Assembly (NCBI GenBank): GCA_016294105.1
Contig: JAEDCN010000029.1
Coordinates: forward strand, 1 to 31,411
Length of the DNA: 31,411 bases
Direction: 5' to 3'
Source: Treponema sp.
Lineage (GTDB): Bacteria > Spirochaetota > Spirochaetia > Treponematales > Treponemataceae
In this document: positions 22,204 to 31,409 of the stretch, in pieces
How positions within the stretch are numbered: position 1 is the first letter of the stretch
Layout of the letters: each line of letters opens with the position of its first letter
The notes under the pieces: model-generated
Seen by the model: the letters and a program-made list of their open reading frames with translations, nothing else
What the model was told of the DNA's origin: nothing
Databases searched by the model: none
Translations under genes and position numbers: made by a program

Positions 22204-24072
22204 ATGAAATTTGTCAAAAAAAGAATGTTCGGAGTAGTTTTTGCCCTCTTTATTTTGGCCTGTGCCTTTATTCTTCTTTCTATTTTAAATTTTTACCGTG
22301 AGCTTCAAAACAAGGAAGCCTCAATTCAAGAAGAAAGTTTATTAGATCTTTCCCAATTTACCAGCAACTACATGGATGTAAAGCTGGAGGGCTACCTAAG
22401 TACCCTCTACAGCCTTTCTGATCTTGTCTTATTTAAGGACGTAAAGTGGGAAAACATTCGAGATCGACTGAATGCCATTGTGTCACGCCAGGAATTCCTT
22501 CATCTGGGCTTGTCCTCCTTGGACGGGAGGGTGTGGTCTACTGATGGATCGACTGAATATATTATCGATATTTCAGGAAGACCCTACTGGCAGGACTTGC
22601 TGGCAGGAAAGGCTGTTATTACCGATGCACAGGATTCCTTGGTAAGCTCTAAACAAATTTTTGTGGTGGCAGTACCCATTATGAATCGACAGGAACAGGT
22701 GGTGGGAATTGTTCACGGTGCTGTAGCCTTGAACGAATTCCAAGGCTACGAGGATTCCCGTTTTGAAATGGGAAGCTATCTCGTTTTTGTAGTGGATAAT
22801 ACAGGCTCTTTTATTCTTCGTGACCACAAGCATCCAAATGCATGGAATTATAGTACAATTTTTGATGAGCTAGAGGATTCTGGTAAAGAGCAGGTGTCAG
22901 AAGCTATTCGTCGCCAGTTAGCAGCAAACCTGCCGGTACAGACGGAAGCTGTCATTTCCGGCAAGGAATACATGCTGTGCTTTAATCCGCTTTCCATGAA
23001 CAACTGGTATACCGTGGTGCTTATGTCCAAGGAGGATATCAACCAGCACATTGCGGTTCTGTTGGACAACAATATCAATGTACTGCTGATTCAGGTTCTC
23101 ATTCCCTTGATACTGCTTTGCTTGATTTTTTTCTTCTTTATCCGTAAGAAGGTGAAGATGGAAATGAACAAGGAATATCAGCTGCGGGAAAAGCTTTTTT
23201 CTGATATAGAAGGTTTTATTCAGGCTGATTTAAGTGAAGATAAGGTGGTGTATTGTTCCCAGTCCTTGGGATTGCCAAAGCTTACCATGCCCTTTTCTCA
23301 TTTGTCAGAGCTATATATCCACAATAAGGTGGATGAGGATTATCAGGAACGTCTTACTCGTATTCTTTCTGGGGAAAATCTTTTGGAGCTCTATGGCCAA
23401 GGAATTGCCCACATTTCTCAGGAATATAAGGCAAAGGACAAAAACGGCAAGTTCCGCTGGTTCCAGTGCGATGTTCACATGGAGGTGGGAGACAACCAAA
23501 AGCTGATTGGGGCATATTTTATCCTTCGCAACATTGATGAGAAAAAGCAAATGGAGGTGGCCCTCAAGACAAAGGCTGAGCGGGACAGTCTTACTGGACT
23601 GTATAATCGCAGTACCGCCACAGACCTTATCAACGTGTTCCTCCATCTGAACACCCATTTACCTACGGTGAACCATGCCTTTGTTATTTTGGACTTGGAC
23701 AATTTTAAGGTCTTGAACGATACCTTGCTCCATAAGACAGGAGATAAGGCCCTGCAGGATGTGTCTTCCATTTTGACCAATTTCTTCCGTCGTGAGGATG
23801 TGGTGTGCCGTCTTGGTGGTGATGAGTTCGTGGTGTTCCTGAAAAACATTAGCTTTGAAGTGCTTGAACCAAAACTCCAGCGTCTAATGGAGGAGTTGAG
23901 GCTCACCTATTCACAGGATGACAAGTCAGTAACTATTTCTGCCTCTGCAGGAGTGGCTATTTCTCCTGTGAACGGAACAACCTTCAAGGAATTGTATACT
24001 GCTGCAGATAAAGCCCTCTATCAGGCAAAGCATGCAGGAAAATCCTGCTTCCGCCGGGCAGTAAATCCTTGA
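22204..24072 (+). CDS. Membrane diguanylate cyclase (Cache-type sensor, PAS-like, GGDEF)
   Basis: A 622-residue sensor that should make cyclic di-GMP. A transmembrane helix at about residues 9-29 and a second at about 293-315 (VLLIQVLIPLILLCLIFFFF) bracket a periplasmic region of some 260 residues. Within it, SRQEFLHLGLSSLDGRVWSTD, DISGRPYWQDLLAGK and PIMNRQEQVVGIVHGAVAL, given here in part, are typical of a double Cache domain that senses small molecules. A PAS-like segment follows (EYKAKDKNGKFRWFQCDVHM). The C-terminal GGDEF domain has RDSLTGLYNRS, an intact GGDEF active site, and RRED five residues before it, matching the product-inhibition I-site. AAGGA precedes the ATG. It stands alone between two intergenic gaps; an EAL phosphodiesterase lies about 4.5 kb downstream. 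Confidence 0.94.
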   Translation: MKFVKKRMFGVVFALFILACAFILLSILNFYRELQNKEASIQEESLLDLSQFTSNYMDVKLEGYLSTLYSLSDLVLFKDVKWENIRDRLNAIVSRQEFLHLGLSSLDGRVWSTDGSTEYIIDISGRPYWQDLLAGKAVITDAQDSLVSSKQIFVVAVPIMNRQEQVVGIVHGAVALNEFQGYEDSRFEMGSYLVFVVDNTGSFILRDHKHPNAWNYSTIFDELEDSGKEQVSEAIRRQLAANLPVQTEAVISGKEYMLCFNPLSMNNWYTVVLMSKEDINQHIAVLLDNNINVLLIQVLIPLILLCLIFFFFIRKKVKMEMNKEYQLREKLFSDIEGFIQADLSEDKVVYCSQSLGLPKLTMPFSHLSELYIHNKVDEDYQERLTRILSGENLLELYGQGIAHISQEYKAKDKNGKFRWFQCDVHMEVGDNQKLIGAYFILRNIDEKKQMEVALKTKAERDSLTGLYNRSTATDLINVFLHLNTHLPTVNHAFVILDLDNFKVLNDTLLHKTGDKALQDVSSILTNFFRREDVVCRLGGDEFVVFLKNISFEVLEPKLQRLMEELRLTYSQDDKSVTISASAGVAISPVNGTTFKELYTAADKALYQAKHAGKSCFRRAVNP

Positions 24073-24097
24073 TTACTCAGTTTTCCCTATAAACCTT

Positions 24098-24126
24098 TTG
24101 AAAATCTCCGAAAATCAATGCATAGT
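24098..24126 (+). promoter_or_regulatory. Possible promoter of the outer-membrane operon (TTGAAA-17-CATAGT)
   Basis: TTGAAA (24098-24103) and CATAGT (24121-24126) are 17 bp apart. The ~80-nt leader that would follow holds an imperfect palindrome, ATTGGTAT-GTAAT-ATACCGAT (24175-24195), just before the GGAGG. Confidence 0.4.
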
Positions 24127-24213
24127 ATGTAGAATAATGGTGAAGACCTGTTTCTTGTGGAAGAAGTGTTTGTTATTGGTATGTAATATACCGATTCTTT
24201 TAGTGGAGGAATT

Positions 24214-25224
24214 ATGAAGAGATTTCTTTGTACAGTGGCTTTGTCACTGTCTCTTTCTTTAGTATTTTCTATAAGTTTTCCCGTGGGCGGGGACTATGCC
24301 TTTCGTTTGACCAATCCAGAGCTGTTGACCAGCGCAGGTTCTTCAGCTGGTGGTGGATTTTACACCTCTGGTCCCAGTTCCATTGTTAATAATCCTGCTC
24401 TCACTGCCAGTGAGCAGAGAATCATGCTGAATCTTGGCTATACCGCTTTGTTCGGTCCTCAAAATACAGAAGCCTTTGGTTCCGGTGCCCAGATTGCCTT
24501 GTTGATTCCCAGTCGTTGGGGTGTGTTCACTGGTATCTTAGATGGTATTTTCTGTGATGTGGGAAAGTTGGAGTATGGTAATTTGTTGAACCTGCAGGGC
24601 GGGTTTTCCAAGGACATTACGGACCGATTGTATGCTGGCTTTGCCTTTAGTGCTGGTACCCGTTGGGCTTCTCGTACTGACTGGCACCTAGCCGTAAACA
24701 TGGGACTTGTCTATCATTGGGGAAATTTGAGCTTCTTAAAGGATGTTCGTATTGCAGGGGCACTGACTGGCTTGGGTAAACCTTACGAAATCGGTATGCC
24801 CAGTATTGCAACTCCCAAGGTAGGCGTTGCTGGTACCCTGTTCTCTGTTTCCAACGACAATGTGGCAGCAGGTTTTTCTGCTGACCTATCCTTCCCCATG
24901 TTCTCGAATCTGGTGGTTGATGCAGGACTGCAGCTGCGAATTGCTAAGTTCATTACTATAAAAAGTAGCTGGCAGTTTGATGCCAGAGATACATCCAACA
25001 AGAACTACAACCTGATGCCTTCAGTGGGCTTGACGGTACGGTTTGGAATCAACACAAAGGAAAATCAGTTTATGCTTAACAATGGCTGGCAGCAAAGTGA
25101 GATTACCGTCAGTGGAGCTTGGCAGAAGCTGTATCAGGATATAACTGCATTTTCTGCTGGTGCAGCTATTAATTTAGGTTTGAAAGATACAGAAGCCCCA
25201 AAGATTCAGCTGTGGGGTGAGTAA
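24214..25224 (+). CDS. Outer-membrane beta-barrel protein, UPF0164/PorV-like
   Basis: A 336-residue exported protein. The signal peptide (MKRFLCTVALSLSLSLVFS) is clear. The mature start has the pattern of the UPF0164 and PorV/FadL-related families: a Gly/Ser/Ala-rich segment (SAGSSAGGGFYTSGPSSIV) followed by NNPALTA, the conserved NPA turn. The rest alternates hydrophobic and polar residues with many aromatic and Gly residues, as expected for a barrel of about 14 strands. FadL-type proteins pass hydrophobic compounds; PorV is a shuttle in type IX secretion. GGAGG precedes the ATG. The next gene starts 10 bp after the stop, so the two are an operon and probably act together at the outer membrane. 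Confidence 0.75.
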   Translation: MKRFLCTVALSLSLSLVFSISFPVGGDYAFRLTNPELLTSAGSSAGGGFYTSGPSSIVNNPALTASEQRIMLNLGYTALFGPQNTEAFGSGAQIALLIPSRWGVFTGILDGIFCDVGKLEYGNLLNLQGGFSKDITDRLYAGFAFSAGTRWASRTDWHLAVNMGLVYHWGNLSFLKDVRIAGALTGLGKPYEIGMPSIATPKVGVAGTLFSVSNDNVAAGFSADLSFPMFSNLVVDAGLQLRIAKFITIKSSWQFDARDTSNKNYNLMPSVGLTVRFGINTKENQFMLNNGWQQSEITVSGAWQKLYQDITAFSAGAAINLGLKDTEAPKIQLWGE

Positions 25225-25234
25225 TAAAGGATAG

Positions 25235-28200
25235 ATGATGAAGGAAAAGCTTAGTTTTGTATTTTTTCTTTGCGTGGTTTTAGGTATTGGCACTCCCGCC
25301 TTTTCCCAGCAGGGCAGGATTTATATTTCTCCCAATAACGATGGAGTTCAGGACCAATTGGAGGTTCCCCTGTCCATTACCGACAAGCGCTACATCAAGG
25401 AATGGCAATTTATCGTTGAAAATGAGTCCAATGATGTTGTCCGCAGAATTGGCAACAAGATAAGCCATCCAGAAAAATTGACTTTCAAGAATTTCTTCAA
25501 CAGGCTTTTTGCTGAAAAAAAAGGTGTTGATGTCCCCAACTCTGTGATTTGGGACGGTTCCCTTGACTCTGGAGAAATTGCCCCTGATGGTCTGTATTTT
25601 TACTATCTTACCGCCACTGACGATAATGGAAATGTCAGCACTACAAAGCATTACGAAGTGGTGGTGGACAATACTCCTCCAGTAGTCAATCTGGCCCAGC
25701 CTGTTTCCGATGACGACAAGATTTTTGGAGAGGGTCGCAAGCAGGAATTCAATGTGGAGCAATTTGGTTCCCAAGAGGAATTGTGGACAGGAAGCTTCTT
25801 AGATACCGCTGGAACTGCTGTTCGTAGCTTTACTTGGAAATCCGATTCCCCAGCATCATTTTCCTGGGATGGACGTGACGACCAGGGAGTTCCTGTTGCC
25901 GATGGTGTATATTCTTATAACATTACTGCTACAGACTTGGCTGGTAATAGGGCTCCGTTAACACAGATTGCTAACATCATCTATTCTGCTGAAAAGCCCA
26001 GCACCAATATCCTCATTAACGGTAGCCGTTATTTTTCTCCCAATGGAGACACGGTTCAAGACACTATGCTGTTTGACGTTACCATTCCCATGGGAAGTGG
26101 TGCAGCAGCTGCGAGTTCTGGGACAGGAGCTATTGCAGGAGCTGTTGCGGCTGGAAATCGCCTCGTTCACTGGAAGATTGATATTGCCAACACCTACGGT
26201 ACCGTGGTAAGAACCTTCTCTGGAGAGGACAATCCTCCAGTGGTGCTTTTCTTTGATGGAACTGACGACAATGGAAATATTTTGCCAAATGGTTCCTATC
26301 AGGCAATTATTACTGCTGGTTATTCCAACGGCTATGAGACACCTGTCCTCCGTTCTCCCATCTTTGTGCTGGACACTGAGGCTCCCTCTGCCGTTGTTCG
26401 CTCCGATTCCGCCATTTTCTCTCCCGACGGAGACGGACGTTTAGATACCCTGAAGATTTATCAGGAAGCCTCCTTGGAAAAAGAGTGGAAGGGCGAGATT
26501 GTGGATAGCAACGGAAGGGTCGTGCGCACCTACATCTTTGGTGGTCTTCCTTCAGAATCCTTCCTGTGGGAGGGCTTGGACAGTCAGGGGCGTCTTTGTG
26601 ATGATGGCACTTATACCTATCGTCTTTCCTCCACAGACCAAGCTGGAAACAAGGGGCAAGCCCTTTCTCAGCCCTTTGAGCTGAATACTGGTACCACCGA
26701 AGTTATCCTTACGGTTCAGCCTTCAGTCTTCTCTCCCAACGGGGATGGAGTACAGGATGCTGTGGTTTTAACTCCTGTTATTAAGTCTAAAAGTGGCATT
26801 GCCTCCTACGACCTGCATATTAAGGATGCAGCTGGCACTACGGTAAAAACCTTTAGTGGAACTGGTTCCCTACCTGCACGAATCAGCTGGAACGGCTTGT
26901 CCGACAGTGGGGAGCGCTGTGGAGATGGAACTTATTCTGCCATTTTGGAAACAGTTTCTAAAAACGGTAGCATGGCCAAGACACTTTCCCAGCCCTTTAC
27001 CATGGATACTGTTGCCCCAGAGGTATCAGTTTCTACTGAGTACTTGTTGTTCTCTCCTGACGGAGATGGTAACAAGGACGTGGTGAATTTCACTGTGGAT
27101 TCTAGCTTTGAGGAAAAATGGATCGGCCGCATTGAAAGTGCTTCTGGAGCCTTGGTACAAGAGTTGGTGTGGGAAGGTAAGGCCCAGTCCTTCCAGTGGG
27201 ACGGAACAAACGATTCTGGTAACCTGGTGGAAGACGGCCGCTACAAGCTCACTATTTCTTCCCAGGATGCAGCGGGAAACAAGGCAGTAGCCACCATTTC
27301 AGACTTGCAGGTAGATACCCGTCAGGGAAAGGTATACCTTACTGCGGAGCAGAACACCATATCTCCCAACGGAGATGGCTTTAAGGACCAGCAGAAATTT
27401 ACCATTCGCCTCACTTTGACAGAGGGAATTGAATCCTGGCACTTTGACATAAAGAATGCTTCTGGGGCTGTAGTGCGTTCCTGGAATCAGGATGACTACA
27501 AGGACGTTCCTTCCACCATTGTGTGGGATGGATTGTCAGCGGCATCCATTCCTGTGGAAGGTAGTCTCACAGGAAACATTACCATCAATTATGCAAAGGG
27601 AACCGTGTTGACTGCCACCACAGCACCCTTCGTAAGCTCTGTGACACCACCCCAGCTTACAGTACGCACTGCACCTGAGTACTTTAGTCCAGACAACGAC
27701 GGTGTAGATGATGACCTGTACATTTCCTTGGGTGCTGTTTCTGCTGTATCCTTCAAGAGCTGGTCATTCCAGGTCTACGATCCAGAAAACGGCAAGGTAT
27801 TCTGGTCACGTACTGGTTCTGGTACTGTCACAGAGCGCTTGGTATGGGATGGACGTGGAAACAACGGTGAGCTGGTGCAGTCTGCCACTGATTATCCCTT
27901 TGTTTTCTCCGTTTCCGATGAACTGGGAATGTCCTCCGAGGTGGCAGGGCTCATTTCCGTGGATGTTTTGGTGCTGAGAGTGGGTGACGTGCTGAAAATG
28001 CAGGTGCCTTCAATCATCTTTCGCAGCGACAAGGCAGACTTTGTTGGCAAGGACGAAGATCCCATGAAGGGCTTAGATCAATCTGTCATTGACAACAATA
28101 TTCGAGTTCTAAAGCGTATTGCGGAGATCCTAAACAAGTTCAAGGAGTACACCGTTCGCATTGAAGGCCACGCCAACAATGTAACAGGTACCGAGGCAGA

Positions 28201-28408
28201 GGAAACTTCCACTGCCAACGGTAACATCCCCTTGGTGCCACTGTCAGAGGCTCGTGCTGAAACGGTACGGAAAATGCTGATAGAATTCGGGGTATCTGCC
28301 CACCGTCTGTCTACTGTAGGAATGGGTGGTCGCAGTCCTGTGGTGCCCCACGGAGATCGGGACAACTGGTGGAAGAACCGCCGAGTTGAATTTATTTTGA
28401 ACAAATAA
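25235..28408 (+). CDS. Multi-domain FlgD/Ig-like repeat protein with C-terminal OmpA domain
   Basis: A 1057-residue exported protein: signal peptide to about residue 24 (AFSQ), then seven repeats each opening with an Asp-rich motif. These are SPNNDGVQD, SPNGDTVQD, SPDGDGRLD, SPNGDGVQD, SPDGDGNKD, SPNGDGFKD and SPDNDGVDD. Each is followed by a sandwich containing W(D/E/N)G and a GxYxY-like strand, the pattern of FlgD Ig-like domains; the Asp clusters suggest calcium binding. The last 120 residues are an OmpA peptidoglycan-binding domain (IEGHANN, LSEARAETVRKML, GMGGRSPVV, NRRVEFIL). AAGGA lies before two adjacent ATGs, so the start is 25235 or 25238. It is an operon partner of the barrel protein upstream and likely ties an outer-membrane or surface structure to the cell wall. 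Confidence 0.88.
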   Translation: MMKEKLSFVFFLCVVLGIGTPAFSQQGRIYISPNNDGVQDQLEVPLSITDKRYIKEWQFIVENESNDVVRRIGNKISHPEKLTFKNFFNRLFAEKKGVDVPNSVIWDGSLDSGEIAPDGLYFYYLTATDDNGNVSTTKHYEVVVDNTPPVVNLAQPVSDDDKIFGEGRKQEFNVEQFGSQEELWTGSFLDTAGTAVRSFTWKSDSPASFSWDGRDDQGVPVADGVYSYNITATDLAGNRAPLTQIANIIYSAEKPSTNILINGSRYFSPNGDTVQDTMLFDVTIPMGSGAAAASSGTGAIAGAVAAGNRLVHWKIDIANTYGTVVRTFSGEDNPPVVLFFDGTDDNGNILPNGSYQAIITAGYSNGYETPVLRSPIFVLDTEAPSAVVRSDSAIFSPDGDGRLDTLKIYQEASLEKEWKGEIVDSNGRVVRTYIFGGLPSESFLWEGLDSQGRLCDDGTYTYRLSSTDQAGNKGQALSQPFELNTGTTEVILTVQPSVFSPNGDGVQDAVVLTPVIKSKSGIASYDLHIKDAAGTTVKTFSGTGSLPARISWNGLSDSGERCGDGTYSAILETVSKNGSMAKTLSQPFTMDTVAPEVSVSTEYLLFSPDGDGNKDVVNFTVDSSFEEKWIGRIESASGALVQELVWEGKAQSFQWDGTNDSGNLVEDGRYKLTISSQDAAGNKAVATISDLQVDTRQGKVYLTAEQNTISPNGDGFKDQQKFTIRLTLTEGIESWHFDIKNASGAVVRSWNQDDYKDVPSTIVWDGLSAASIPVEGSLTGNITINYAKGTVLTATTAPFVSSVTPPQLTVRTAPEYFSPDNDGVDDDLYISLGAVSAVSFKSWSFQVYDPENGKVFWSRTGSGTVTERLVWDGRGNNGELVQSATDYPFVFSVSDELGMSSEVAGLISVDVLVLRVGDVLKMQVPSIIFRSDKADFVGKDEDPMKGLDQSVIDNNIRVLKRIAEILNKFKEYTVRIEGHANNVTGTEAEETSTANGNIPLVPLSEARAETVRKMLIEFGVSAHRLSTVGMGGRSPVVPHGDRDNWWKNRRVEFILNK

Positions 28409-28415
28409 TGTAATG

Positions 28416-28483
28416 AAGGGGATGGAAGTGTACCAGTTTGGAAGATGATTCTATGGTACACTTCTGGTTCTCCCCTTTTTTTT
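28416..28483 (+). terminator. Intrinsic terminator of the barrel/OmpA operon
   Basis: GAAGTGTACCA (28425-28435) pairs with TGGTACACTTC (28454-28464), flanked by AAGGGGA (28416-28422)/TCCCCTT (28471-28477), then a run of eight Ts. Confidence 0.92.
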
Positions 28484-28495
28484 CTTGTAAAAATG

Positions 28496-28504
28496 TGGTA
28501 TACT
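28496..28504 (+). promoter_or_regulatory. Extended -10 promoter of the EAL gene (TGG-TATACT)
   Basis: TGGTATACT lies just after the terminator T-run. No good -35 is seen, but the extended -10 matches those of ychF, asnS and murJ. It leaves a ~60-nt purine-rich leader ending in AAGG before the ATG. Confidence 0.55.
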
Positions 28505-28570
28505 GAAAGACAATCGTATTGGATGGAGAGTTTTAATAAATCTAGGGAAAAAGGTAGGTAAGGCTTTTAT

Positions 28571-29842
28571 ATGGAGTCTACAACAGCATCAAACGAAGAG
28601 AAAGAAATTTCTAGCATTCTGGAGGACATTGAAATAACTCCATTTTTCCAGCCCATTATCTGCATTAAGACTGGAAAGGTATTTGCCTACGAATCTTTAG
28701 TTCGTGGTCGTTCCAAGGCCACTGGAGCCTTAGTTTCCCCTGCAGAACTCTTTGCTTTGACGGATTCTAAGGCTCTAACCCGTGAATTTGATCAGCTTTG
28801 CCAGCAGTTATCTTTGAAATACTTTAAAAAATACAAAAGCAACTCCCTTCTGTTCATGAACATCCACACAAACTGCATCATGCAGGAAACCACCGATAGC
28901 CTTATGTTGCCCAATTTGACGGAGCAAATGGGCTTTAATCCCAATGTTATCGGGTTGGAATTCATTGAGTCAAAGGCTCATTCTGCTCATGAGCTTATTG
29001 GTTTTGTACGCCAGCAGCGGGAAAGTGGCTTTCTCATTGTAGTGGACGACTTTGGTAGCGAACATTCCAACATCGAACGTTTGATTCTGATTCATCCTGA
29101 CATTATCAAGATTGATCGGAACATCATCCATGGAATCGATAAAGATACCTATCGCCAGTCAATTTTAAAGTCCATTGTGAGCCTGTCGGAAATGACTGGT
29201 TCTGTGTGCTTGGCGGAAGGGGTGGAAACAAAGGAAGAGGTGCTGACCTGTGCCCTTTTGGGTGTGAACCTTTTGCAGGGCTTTGCCATTGCTCGGCCTG
29301 CTGCTGATTTGCTTGCTTTGGAGCAAGAAGCATTACAGAAGATGGCAGAGTTCCAACGGGAACTACGGCAGCATTCTGTGTCGTATTTGCGGGAGACTCG
29401 CTACCATACTAGTGATGTAAATACCATTGCTGACTGGCTCATTCGTCAAATCGACATAGAAAACGACGATATGGATTCCATTGAGGCAGTTTTGCAGGAA
29501 TTTGTCATTGTAAACTCCAAGATTGAGCTGATTTTTATCCTTGATGAAGATGGCATTCAAGTTTCTAATATGATTTGTGCCCCCCATATAGCGAATAAGC
29601 CTAATTCCTATATTTTCCATGTGCAGGAAAAGGGAGGAAACCATTGTCTGCGTCCTTACTTTACCTGCTTTGAAGCCTTTAAAATTAACCGCTTCCTTAC
29701 GGACAAGCATTTGTCTTCAGGTTCTGGCAATTTATGCCGTACCTTGGCGGTTCGGTTGCCTGGAAAGAATAAATTCTATATTCTTTGTATCGATTTCCTT
29801 GAGGAAGAAATAAAAACACCTTTAAAACCTATTGAGGAATAA
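28571..29842 (+). CDS. EAL-domain c-di-GMP phosphodiesterase with C-terminal sensor domain
   Basis: A 423-residue soluble protein. Residues about 20-260 are an EAL domain with the catalytic set apparently complete: YESLVRG (the EAL-position Glu), FMNIH (Asn), GLEFIES (Glu), VDDFGSEHSN (Asp pair), IIKIDR (Lys), LAEGVET (Glu) and LLQGFAIARP (Gln). It should hydrolyse c-di-GMP to pGpG. Residues about 290-415 form a separate PAS/Cache-like domain (SKIELIFILDEDGIQVS, NHCLRPYFTCFEAF, FYILCIDFL), in the position of the YkuI C-terminal domain, and probably bind a cytoplasmic ligand. The aroA-like gene begins two bases after its stop, so they form an operon, an unusual pairing of signalling and biosynthesis. 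Confidence 0.92.
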   Translation: MESTTASNEEKEISSILEDIEITPFFQPIICIKTGKVFAYESLVRGRSKATGALVSPAELFALTDSKALTREFDQLCQQLSLKYFKKYKSNSLLFMNIHTNCIMQETTDSLMLPNLTEQMGFNPNVIGLEFIESKAHSAHELIGFVRQQRESGFLIVVDDFGSEHSNIERLILIHPDIIKIDRNIIHGIDKDTYRQSILKSIVSLSEMTGSVCLAEGVETKEEVLTCALLGVNLLQGFAIARPAADLLALEQEALQKMAEFQRELRQHSVSYLRETRYHTSDVNTIADWLIRQIDIENDDMDSIEAVLQEFVIVNSKIELIFILDEDGIQVSNMICAPHIANKPNSYIFHVQEKGGNHCLRPYFTCFEAFKINRFLTDKHLSSGSGNLCRTLAVRLPGKNKFYILCIDFLEEEIKTPLKPIEE

Positions 29843-29844
29843 CT

Positions 29845-31236
29845 ATGAATTGTATTACCGCTCAAAGTTCTCTGTCTGGCTCAATTAGTGTGCCTGGCTC
29901 TAAAAGCCACACCATTCGTGCCTGTTTGCTGGCAGCTTTGGCAGAGGGAACCTCTTATATTCGTAATCCCCTGCCTAGTGCAGACTGCCTCAGTGCTTCC
30001 CGCTGCATTAAAGAAATCGGTGCACAGGTGGAAATGACTGATGACAATAGCCTTTGGACGGTTCACGGCGCTGGAAAGAATGTACATCTTCCTTCCAACG
30101 TGGTGGATGTAGGCAATTCTGGCTCCGTCCTATACTTTCTCACTCCTATTGCTGCCACCTTCTCTGGTTGGAGTATTTTTACTGGAGATGAGTCCATTAG
30201 AACTCGTCCTGTAGGACACTTGGCCCAGGCTCTGCAGCAGCTAGGTGCTACTACCCATATTTCTCGTCCTGATGTGGATGCACCACCACTTTTGGTTCAG
30301 GGACCCATTACTGCTGGAAAGGTGGTTACTGATGGCTGCCTGTCTCAGTACATTAGTGGTATGATGATGGCGGCTTCCCGTATTCAAGGTACCTTAGAAA
30401 TTGAATTAACAGATCCAAAGGAAGTGCCCTATCTTGATATGACCAAAATGTGGCTGGAATCTCTGGGCATTCCCGTTCAGATGTCTTCTGACTACAAGCA
30501 TATTGTTGTAGGCGGTCCCCATAGCATTCCTGCCTTTGATCGTACCATTCCCTCTGACTGGGAAGCTGTGGCCTTTCCCTTGGTGGCGGCCCTTCTCACT
30601 GATAGCTGTATTACCATCCAGCATATTGATGGTAGCGGAAGCCAAGGTGATGAAGCCATTGTAGCAGTGCTACAATCTGTTGGTGCTTGCATTGACTGGA
30701 ATAAAGAAAAGGAAGAGTTGGTGGTATACGGTGGAAGTCATGCCCAAAAGCATTTTTCCGCCACCCATGGAGTGGCAGGTCGCCTTTCTACCGAGCATTT
30801 GCCAGATAAAACCTTGAGAATCAACTGTTCTGGCTTCCCTGACGCTGTGCCTGCTCTTTCTGTGGCTGCCTGCTTTATTGAAGGGACCACCATCATTGAG
30901 GACATTGGTGTGTGTCGCAAAAAGGAAACAGACCGTATTGAGGTAATGAAAAGTGAATTAACCAAGCTGGGAGCATGTGTAGAAGATGGGCCTGATTATC
31001 TTATTATCCATGGTCACAGTCCCTTAACTGCTGACGGAAATCCCAACCCAGAGTTCACCCTTCACGGTGGCGTGGTGGAAAGCTATGATGACCATCGGGT
31101 AGCCATGTCCTTGGCGGTACTGGGGCTTGCCTTAAAGGAGCCAGTAACAGTAAAGGATGCCGAATGCTGTGCTGTATCCTTCCCAGACTTTTTCCAGGTC
31201 ATGAAAGGAATTGGTGCGGGATTCAGTTTGAACTAG
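29845..31236 (+). CDS. aroA: EPSP synthase (3-phosphoshikimate 1-carboxyvinyltransferase), divergent
   Basis: A 463-residue member of the EPSP synthase/MurA fold; AroA transfers enolpyruvate from PEP to shikimate-3-phosphate in the chorismate pathway. Recognisable blocks are VPGSKSHTIRA (the PEP-contact Lys), VGNSGS (for GNAGT), GDESIRTRPVG (the conserved Arg), LSQYISGMMMAA, RKKETDRIEVM and SYDDHRVAMSLAV. Several usual positions differ. The GNAGTxxR Arg appears replaced in GNSGSVLYF. The DExP block reads PDAVPAL without the Glu. The Lys of the C-terminal AKTFP block is Val in CCAVSFPDFF, a position also changed in class II enzymes. It is probably a divergent AroA, and a paralogue with another substrate is possible. 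GAGG precedes the ATG, 2 bp after the EAL gene. Confidence 0.85.
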   Translation: MNCITAQSSLSGSISVPGSKSHTIRACLLAALAEGTSYIRNPLPSADCLSASRCIKEIGAQVEMTDDNSLWTVHGAGKNVHLPSNVVDVGNSGSVLYFLTPIAATFSGWSIFTGDESIRTRPVGHLAQALQQLGATTHISRPDVDAPPLLVQGPITAGKVVTDGCLSQYISGMMMAASRIQGTLEIELTDPKEVPYLDMTKMWLESLGIPVQMSSDYKHIVVGGPHSIPAFDRTIPSDWEAVAFPLVAALLTDSCITIQHIDGSGSQGDEAIVAVLQSVGACIDWNKEKEELVVYGGSHAQKHFSATHGVAGRLSTEHLPDKTLRINCSGFPDAVPALSVAACFIEGTTIIEDIGVCRKKETDRIEVMKSELTKLGACVEDGPDYLIIHGHSPLTADGNPNPEFTLHGGVVESYDDHRVAMSLAVLGLALKEPVTVKDAECCAVSFPDFFQVMKGIGAGFSLN

Positions 31237-31356
31237 AAGCTGGAAAACTTAGGGAATTATACGTAAAATTGGTTTGTAAAACCTCTGAAAATAAGAAAGG
31301 GACTGTCTATAACGAGGCCACTGAAAAAGGTCTCAAATTTTTAAGGCCTGAAATAT

Positions 31357-31409
31357 AAAGCCAGATTTTTGAGAAAAAAATCTCATAAATCTGGCTTTTG
31401 CTCTTTTAA
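31357..31409 (+). terminator. Intrinsic terminator of the EAL/aroA operon
   Basis: AAAGCCAGATTT (31357-31368) pairs with AAATCTGGCTTT (31387-31398), and an inner TGAGA (31370-31374)/TCTCA (31381-31385) extends the stem. TTTTGCTCTTTT follows. The 120 bp between the aroA stop and this hairpin hold no recognisable gene. Confidence 0.88.

Noticed and set aside
31164..31358. 64-residue frame past the aroA-like stop
   Set aside because: It overlaps the end of the aroA-like gene in another frame, has no ribosome binding site and stops at the terminator hairpin.
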